Source of the DNA: Nitratifractor sp. | Lineage (GTDB): Bacteria > Campylobacterota > Campylobacteria > Campylobacterales > Sulfurovaceae | DNA length: 9,244 nucleotides | Assembly: GCA_015485845.1 (NCBI GenBank) | Contig: WFSU01000026.1 | Coordinates: 1 to 9,244, forward strand | Direction of reading: 5' to 3' | Shown: in pieces, positions 3,935 through 9,244 of the stretch | Position numbering within the stretch: the stretch's first letter is position 1 | Layout: every line of letters begins with the position of its first letter | Program-made: the position numbers and the translations under genes | The notes under the pieces: generated by a model | What the model saw: only the letters and a program-made list of their open reading frames with translations | The model's database searches: none | What the model was told of the DNA's origin: nothing

Positions 3935-6900
3935 TTCACTACCCCCTCAACCACCTTCTTAATATCCTCCTGATCAAACTTCATCTTGACCTGAATGTAG
4001 GGGCCCTTGTGGCGGTAGTTTTGCGCCGAGAAGTCTTCGTCGGCGAAGCCGGCGATGTTGTAGCCGAGGGTGAGTTTGGCGTTTTCCCACGGGGTGGTCT
4101 CGACGTACACGCCGCCGCTGTAGTCCATGTTGCCCGCTCCGTAGGCGTGGAGGATGCTTCCCTGCGCTCCGATCGCCCACGTGTCATTGAGATTGTATGT
4201 CGCATCGAGGCCGAGGAGGTCGACCCATCCGCCGTAGTTGACGCCGTCGATCGTGTCGAGGGTGTATTTCAGCCCGTACTGGAGGCCGATTTCCCAGTGG
4301 TCGGTGTGGTAGATCGCGGCGAAGTTGTTGATGAGCTTGCGGGTGCGGGTCTCATCGGTGACGGTGCGGTCGTAGCGGTCGATGTAGTCCATGCGATCGA
4401 GTGCGATCCACGGGCTCATCTCATCGCGCCAGGCAAACGCCAGCTTGGCATCGATGTCGCGGTGGAGGTCGGTGGCGTTCCAGCGGGTGTGGTAGCCTAC
4501 CCCAAATGCGAGGCCGAGGTTTTTGTCTTTTCGGATGTAAAGACCCAAATCGACATTGAGTTTCTTGTCCGCTCCTTCCCGGCGCAGACCAATCGATCCA
4601 TCCCCGCTGAGACGCTCTCCCTCATACCGGGCAGCAAGATTGAACGCATCAAAACCGGCACGGGTGGCATTGTGCTCGGCGATCCCTTTTTCGTACCCGG
4701 CACTCAGTTTCCAGTGCTTGCCCGCATCCCAGTGGTGGCTCAAACCAAACGTATCGTACGCCCCGAAGCCCCGCTCGGTGGCATCCATCAGGCGGCTGAG
4801 TTTGATCTCGCCCCCTTTCCACGGCTTGTAGGTCGCCCCCATCCGGGAGCGCCACGTGATCCGGCCGTTGCTGTCGCTGCGTTCGAGGGAGCCAAAGAGC
4901 GATGTGTTTTCGTCCACTTTGTAATCTGCCCCAAAGGTCGTACGGGTGGGAAACTCTTGATCCTCGTTGGCTCCGAGGCTCTGATCGTGACCGAGAGAGA
5001 GCTTGAGCTTGCGGTCGAGGAAATAGCGGCTGAGCTTGAGGGTGAGCTGATTGGTGGCGGCTGTGGCGGTGTTTTTGGCGTAGCGGTAGCCGATCGAGGC
5101 ACTCCAGTTGATGTCGGTGTAGCTCAGCGTCGGCTGGAGGACAAACTCATCGGTGTAGGTGCCGTTGGCATCGAAGCGGCGGTTTTGGTAGATTGAGCCG
5201 TTCAGGCTCCAGTGTGTGTCGATCCGGTGGGTGGCATCGAGGCCGATCTTGCGGGTGGCAGAGAGGACTTCGGGGAGGTTGCCGAGACCAAAAGCGGCAT
5301 CCTGATAGCGCCAGTAGGCACGGAGGCTGGTGTTGTCGTCGGTGTATTTCCATCCCACTTTGTAGGCGTGTCCGATGCTGGTGTTGGCTTCGTGGGTGCT
5401 GCGGGTCAGGGCGTACTCGGCATGGAGTTCGCTGCGCTCCCCGAGCTTGAGCGTACCATCCACTCCGCCGAGCATATCGGCACCATCGCCGTGCTCCTGC
5501 CGGATCGCTGTCGCGCCGATCTGGAGTTTGCGATCGTCGGTGGTGTAGCTTGCCCGGCCGCCGTAGGTGTAGTATTTCTTCCCATCCCCTTCGACGTCGT
5601 AGGTGGCGACGATCGTCCGGGGGTTGAACTGCCGGTCGGTACTGTAGATGGGTTCTTTGAAGTAGAGCTTGCCGGTGTCGTAGTCGATGGTGTAGTCGTG
5701 CCACCGCTCGAGGGGCTTACTCTCAAGGACGATCTCCGGGCGGTGGCGGTCGCGCACTTCGAGGGTGATCGCCTCGGAGCCTTCGATGAGGGGGGTATGG
5801 GTCAGCGTGTAGTAGCCCCGCGTCCCATCGCCTCGCAAAGCATCCCGATAGTGGAGTTTGTCGGTTTTGGCCGCAAACACCACTGTCTCGACATTCGCCC
5901 CCCGGTATTCGGCACGCCCGCCGGTGAAGTCACGGTTGTAGCTGGTAAACTCACCCCCCTTGATGGCGGTATGATAATCCCCGAAGAGGTAGGTGTAGGC
6001 ACCTTTTTCGAGCTTGAGGTAGAGCTTTTTGGTGCTCGGGGCTTCGTTGCCCTGATGGGTAGCATCCTGATAGATGGTGTAGTAGGCGTTAGGATCGATG
6101 CTGTCGAAGAGTTTGCGATCTCCCTTTTTGCGCCCGCTGTCAAAGGCCATGGTCAGGAGCCAGTCGCCCTTGATTCGCCCTTTGGCGAAAAAGGCCAATC
6201 GTCCGTCAATATAGAGCCCTTTTTTGACATGCTGGTGATCCAATCCCTCGGCATTACCACTGAGGGTGCGGTAACCTATGGTGCCTTCCGCAAACCCCAC
6301 GACGATCCAGGGTCGCAGGTGGGGCTTGAGGCGGACACGGAGGGTCTGGCTCCGGTCGCCATACAGGGAAAAGGTTAACGTCGCTTCACCCGCGATGGCG
6401 GTGGGCTTGAGGCGGACGTAGGCGATCCCCTGTGAATCGATGGTGTAGGAGCCTTTGCCGTTGCTCATTTGAGCGGGCTGGTGAGCGCCGTCGGTGGTGA
6501 AGCTGCCGACCATGCCACCCCGTAATGGATGACCGGAGGGGCCGAGCATCTTGACGGCCACAATCGGCTCATGGGTGCCGTCGGCTTCAAGATAGGAGTA
6601 TTTGGGGAGAAAGGTGATCGTCTTGGGGGAGCGGCTCTCGACGTACACGGTGCGCGTCAGACGCTGGATCACCCGTTTGCCCTTTTTGACGATGACGGTG
6701 AAGGTGTTGAGTCCTTCGGCCAGATCGACCCCTTTGTAGTGCATGACCTGCATGCCCTTAGTTCCCCGGAAGAGCCCCTCATAGTTCAGCGCGCTGACTT
6801 TGTGACCGTTGAGGCGGAGTTCGACGCTGTGCCCTTTGGGGTAGAGGATCGCTACACGGGTCGAAGGGATATCGGGAATCCAACCTTTGGGTGGCCAGAC

Positions 6901-8925
6901 GATGGCGGGCTTGGCGCCCAGATCATCCACCTCTTTGGGGGTGTACTGGAGCATGATGACTTGATGGGTCGGCTTCGTCCAGTTGTAATCCCCCGCCGGC
7001 ACCTGTGCTCCGACACTCTCGCCGAGCACACGATCGCTGGCTTGGGTGATTTTGGTGATGCGAGCAACTTCCGCCTTCCCTTTGGCGGTCATGAACATCA
7101 CATCGGCCACTTCACTGTGCTGATCCTTGAGGGTTTCGGTGTCGTAGTAGAGGATGGCGCGGAGCTCTTTGTCGGGGATAATATTGTCAGTGACCTTGAG
7201 GGTGAGGCTCGCTTCGCGCTTGTCACCCATCTTGACCACGAGGATGTCATCGTGGCGGATCGGCTCTTTGTCCGTAGTGGTACTCCCCTTGACATATCCC
7301 AGCCCATCAGACAGGGAAAGGAAGACTTCGGGATCGATCAGCGTCATAGAGGCATTGGTGCGCAGCGTCACACGGATGCGGTCTTTGCCCTGCTGGGTAA
7401 TGTGCATCTCGAGCAGAGCATTGCCTGTGGCTCCGGGGATCCGACGGAGACAAAAGTCGGCTCGGTTGAGCCCCCCGTGATGCACCTCAACAAACTGCGA
7501 CCGCGCCCGCCCGGCGAAGCGGGTCGTGCGCTCACACTGCTCGATCGTATAGCGCCCCTTGATGCTCTCGTCGTCGATCTGGACGACGTGGGTGCCGTTG
7601 GCCACATCCACAAAATGGTAGCGTCCGTCCTTGTCGGTAGTGACGTAGCGACCATCCTCCATGTAGAGCTTGACCCCTTCGATACCGCATCCCCGCTCAG
7701 GATGGGGCTTGCCGTCGAGTCCGACGACGGAGGAGGCGGGGACAGCTGCCCCTTTGCCGACTCCTTTGGTAGCATTGTGCTCACAAGGAGCATCGGCTTC
7801 GTACACTTGACCGAGGATGAAGCCTTTGGAGCGCCAGAGTTCCTCTTTGATCTTGAGCACGGTTTTGGCGACGTTGGATTTACCCGCACCCGGCGCACTC
7901 GCCCAGGCGGTATTGACGGCCTGATGATCGACGGTACCGGCACCGATGACGGCAACGTACGTCAATGTAACGGTAGCACCTTTGGCCAGTGCGGGGTGGA
8001 TGTAGCTAAGGGTTTTGCCGTCGCTCGAGAGGGTGGGAGTGATCGACGTAGCCTCGACTTTGAAGCTGCCGGGAACGTACTTGACTCCATCGGGAAGGCG
8101 GTCGGTGATGGTGACGTTACGATAGCTCGCTTTGCCGATGTTTTCGGCGGTGACAGTGTACTGGAGGTATTCCCCGATACTGGCGACGTCCTTGGACTGT
8201 GCTTTGGTCACAAGCAGAGCAAACTCCTCCTCCACGATCCGCGCATCGGCTTCGACCCGGAGAGTTTGATGGGTGCCGTTGTCGACGTATACAGCGGTGA
8301 TCTTGTCCCCGCCGGTCACACAGATCGCCCCGTCCCGATGATCAACATCCGCACTCATTCGTACAGCAGTGTTGTCGGAGCTCATCCCTGCCGGGCAGGG
8401 TTTGGTGTGGATATACCCGACAAAAACCCCGGTATTGGGACCGCTCTCCATGAGGTGGAGGGTTTCGATCTCTCCGGTGCGGGGGTTGGTGATGTTGATG
8501 TCGATCACCTGCTGGGTATCCGCATCGGTATCCTGATCGAGATCCCGCACCCGGATCAGGACAAGATCCCGCTGCCCATACTGACTCGTCGCCGAGGCAT
8601 TGATATCCGAAGGCGTCGGCACCACGGTACCATCCGGCAACGTCGCCGGCGGCATCGCCGTCGTCCCGCCGGAGCCTTCGTAGGTCGTCGGCTGGAGGGT
8701 CTCAGGGGCACCATCCGGATCGATAGCGAGAAACTCAATCGTCGCCGGGGTCTGCGCGACGGTGAGGTTGACCTCATTGGTGGTGAGATTGCGATCGTCC
8801 CCGTCAATGGTGTAGGCCGCGTGAGCGGTATTGGAGATCACATCTCCTACATGAGCACCCCAGCCGAGAGAGGAAAAAAGGAGCAACAGCAATGGCAGTA
8901 GGGTGATGCGGGATAATCGTACCAT
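3931..8925 (-). CDS. Giant exported DUF11 / SdrD-B-like protein with C-terminal outer-membrane barrel
   Basis: A 1664-residue protein. The signal peptide ends near A24 (LLLLLFSSLGWGA). Residues about 25-230 form an N-terminal region opening with the DUF11-protein hallmark GDVISNTAHAAYTIDG. A DUF11 domain spans about 235-350 (VTKAQSKDVASIGEYLQYTV, ITDRLPDGVKYVPGSF). An SdrD-B/carboxypeptidase-regulatory-like domain lies at about 365-465 (GCGIEGVKLYMEDGRYVTTD). Ig-like segments cover about 490-890. From about 900 to the end, alternating aromatic strands (YTYLFGDY, LEVRDRHRPEIV, DYTIDYDTGKLYF, then many amphipathic strands) indicate an outer-membrane beta-barrel. The last strand ends near KMKF, followed by a charged 13-residue tail instead of a terminal aromatic. 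The ATG has AAGGAGA at 7-nt spacing. It is first in the operon, and probably displays or anchors its partner at the surface; that role is inferred. Confidence 0.87.
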   Translation of the reverse strand: MVRLSRITLLPLLLLLFSSLGWGAHVGDVISNTAHAAYTIDGDDRNLTTNEVNLTVAQTPATIEFLAIDPDGAPETLQPTTYEGSGGTTAMPPATLPDGTVVPTPSDINASATSQYGQRDLVLIRVRDLDQDTDADTQQVIDINITNPRTGEIETLHLMESGPNTGVFVGYIHTKPCPAGMSSDNTAVRMSADVDHRDGAICVTGGDKITAVYVDNGTHQTLRVEADARIVEEEFALLVTKAQSKDVASIGEYLQYTVTAENIGKASYRNVTITDRLPDGVKYVPGSFKVEATSITPTLSSDGKTLSYIHPALAKGATVTLTYVAVIGAGTVDHQAVNTAWASAPGAGKSNVAKTVLKIKEELWRSKGFILGQVYEADAPCEHNATKGVGKGAAVPASSVVGLDGKPHPERGCGIEGVKLYMEDGRYVTTDKDGRYHFVDVANGTHVVQIDDESIKGRYTIEQCERTTRFAGRARSQFVEVHHGGLNRADFCLRRIPGATGNALLEMHITQQGKDRIRVTLRTNASMTLIDPEVFLSLSDGLGYVKGSTTTDKEPIRHDDILVVKMGDKREASLTLKVTDNIIPDKELRAILYYDTETLKDQHSEVADVMFMTAKGKAEVARITKITQASDRVLGESVGAQVPAGDYNWTKPTHQVIMLQYTPKEVDDLGAKPAIVWPPKGWIPDIPSTRVAILYPKGHSVELRLNGHKVSALNYEGLFRGTKGMQVMHYKGVDLAEGLNTFTVIVKKGKRVIQRLTRTVYVESRSPKTITFLPKYSYLEADGTHEPIVAVKMLGPSGHPLRGGMVGSFTTDGAHQPAQMSNGKGSYTIDSQGIAYVRLKPTAIAGEATLTFSLYGDRSQTLRVRLKPHLRPWIVVGFAEGTIGYRTLSGNAEGLDHQHVKKGLYIDGRLAFFAKGRIKGDWLLTMAFDSGRKKGDRKLFDSIDPNAYYTIYQDATHQGNEAPSTKKLYLKLEKGAYTYLFGDYHTAIKGGEFTSYNRDFTGGRAEYRGANVETVVFAAKTDKLHYRDALRGDGTRGYYTLTHTPLIEGSEAITLEVRDRHRPEIVLESKPLERWHDYTIDYDTGKLYFKEPIYSTDRQFNPRTIVATYDVEGDGKKYYTYGGRASYTTDDRKLQIGATAIRQEHGDGADMLGGVDGTLKLGERSELHAEYALTRSTHEANTSIGHAYKVGWKYTDDNTSLRAYWRYQDAAFGLGNLPEVLSATRKIGLDATHRIDTHWSLNGSIYQNRRFDANGTYTDEFVLQPTLSYTDINWSASIGYRYAKNTATAATNQLTLKLSRYFLDRKLKLSLGHDQSLGANEDQEFPTRTTFGADYKVDENTSLFGSLERSDSNGRITWRSRMGATYKPWKGGEIKLSRLMDATERGFGAYDTFGLSHHWDAGKHWKLSAGYEKGIAEHNATRAGFDAFNLAARYEGERLSGDGSIGLRREGADKKLNVDLGLYIRKDKNLGLAFGVGYHTRWNATDLHRDIDAKLAFAWRDEMSPWIALDRMDYIDRYDRTVTDETRTRKLINNFAAIYHTDHWEIGLQYGLKYTLDTIDGVNYGGWVDLLGLDATYNLNDTWAIGAQGSILHAYGAGNMDYSGGVYVETTPWENAKLTLGYNIAGFADEDFSAQNYRHKGPYIQVKMKFDQEDIKKVVEGVVK

Positions 8926-8950
8926 TGGTGCTCTCCTTTCGTTTTTTCGT

Positions 8951-8978
8951 GTTACGAGTTATGCGTTACGTGTTACGC
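8951..8978. repeat. Heptamer tandem array, copy 1
   Basis: Four 7-bp units (GTTACGA, GTTATGC, GTTACGT, GTTACGC) in direct tandem, followed by ATTTTGTTTGACATAT. The array lies 26-53 bp upstream of the operon start codon, so in the leader or promoter. With its flank it belongs to a 30-bp direct repeat (8965-8994 and 9070-9099, two mismatches). Confidence 0.75.
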
Positions 8979-9055
8979 ATTTTGTTTGACATATGTGCTT
9001 TTCGTATCGGCTATGCCTTGATGGGCTTGGCGGGTTGTTTTGTCTCTTACTGCGC

Positions 9056-9083
9056 ATTACGTGTTACGTGTTACGTGTTACGC
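9056..9083. repeat. Heptamer tandem array, copy 2
   Basis: Four 7-bp units (ATTACGT, GTTACGT, GTTACGT, GTTACGC), followed by ATTTTGTTCAACATAT. It shares orientation and right flank with the array at 8951-8978, 105 bp away. The spaced repeated heptamers could be operator sites for the operon or selfish sequence; no clean -35/-10 pair could be identified around them. Confidence 0.75.
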
Positions 9084-9108
9084 ATTTTGTTCAACATATC
9101 TCCCCCGC

Positions 9109-9205
9109 GTAGGGTGTGCAATTACACACCACCATCGCAACGCGATTGATTGAGGTCTTCCCGATATGTAACCGTCCGAAGAAGGTGCGCTGTTGCGCAC
9201 CCTAC
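9109..9205. repeat. REPIN-like pair of inverted 22-nt hairpins
   Basis: Two 22-nt units in inverted orientation bound a ~97-bp element. The left unit (9109-9130) starts GTAGGGTG and folds GGTGTG/CACACC. The right unit (9184-9205, minus strand) also starts GTAGGGTG and folds GGTGCGC/GCGCACC. A T-A pair in one stem is a C-G pair in the other, so the hairpin is preserved by compensating change. A small hairpin ATCGC/GCGAT (9134-9146) lies between. Two inverted REPs around a short spacer is the REPIN layout. Its family differs from the GATGCGA repeats at 36-605. Confidence 0.65.
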
Positions 9206-9216
9206 ACGTGTTTCCC

Positions 9217-9244
9217 CTTGTTCCATATCTCCCGATATGGAACA
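9217..9244. repeat. Perfect 11-bp palindrome sharing an arm with the hepT-interrupting element
   Basis: TGTTCCATATC (9219-9229) and GATATGGAACA (9234-9244) form a perfect stem around TCCC at the window's right edge. Bases 9217-9237 are identical to 989-1009. It may be a short form or the left end of the same repeat family; the window ends before this can be decided. Confidence 0.6.

Noticed and set aside
3907..6378. Two long plus-strand frames (3907-5196 and 5212-6378) opposite the barrel region
   Set aside because: Same reason: antisense shadows of the barrel, rich in V, G, A and E with no domain.
6529..8901. A 790-codon plus-strand open frame opposite the DUF11 giant
   Set aside because: It is antisense to a well-supported protein with clear domains. 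GC-rich codon bias leaves the opposite strand free of stops, and the translation shows no recognisable domain or export signal.
8951..9083. CRISPR array
   Set aside because: Units are 7 bp in direct tandem without spacers and no cas genes are present.
8925..9149. A 74-codon plus-strand frame upstream of the operon
   Set aside because: Its repeated VLRILF segments are simply the two heptamer arrays translated; no ribosome site.

Overview
The window reads as an accessory region of a Gram-negative bacterium. It has two parts: a repeat-rich, AT-leaning intergenic and small-gene region (1-1560) and a large two-gene minus-strand operon for cell-envelope proteins (1562-8925), followed by the operon's repeat-filled upstream region (8926-9244). 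The organism is not certain. A DUF11/SdrD-B outer-membrane protein, a LamG/lamin-tail surface protein and an MNT/HEPN module would fit Campylobacterota (Sulfurovum- or Nitratifractor-like) as well as several other Gram-negative groups.

Region 1-1560 holds two diverged copies of a ~430-bp cassette (72-502 and 1121-1552), about 1050 bp apart. Each copy contains a REP-like GC-rich hairpin arm, a putative promoter, a leader of about 100 nt and a 37-codon ORF for a small single-span membrane peptide with a charged tail ending KDTDCDK. A stem-loop follows the ORF. In both copies the Shine-Dalgarno segment GAAAGGGTAC is perfectly complementary to GTACCCTTTC just past the 3' stem-loop. The pattern (tiny hydrophobic peptide, structured mRNA, sequestered ribosome site, duplicated copies) resembles type I toxin loci of the hok and AapA kind, but the peptide belongs to no family I recognise. 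It is the most interesting item in the window.

Between the cassettes lies a decayed HEPN-MNT toxin-antitoxin module. The MNT nucleotidyltransferase (682-957) has an intact GSx10DxD motif but appears frameshifted at an A6 run near its end. The HEPN partner stops after about nine recognisable codons, where a ~90-bp imperfect inverted-repeat element begins.

Region 1562-8925 is an operon read from right to left. First comes a 1664-residue exported protein with an N-terminal DUF11-type region, an SdrD-B-like domain, Ig-like domains and a probable outer-membrane beta-barrel. It overlaps by 4 bp (GTGA) a 790-residue exported protein with a LamG-like domain, a DUF8202-like domain, a lamin-tail domain and a DUF11 domain. 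They are probably translationally coupled and act together at the cell surface.

Region 8926-9244, upstream of the operon, carries two four-unit heptamer arrays (GTTACGN), a REPIN-like pair of inverted 22-nt hairpins, and a perfect 11-bp palindrome at the window edge that shares 21 nt with the element that interrupts hepT. No rRNA, tRNA, CRISPR array or transposase gene is visible.
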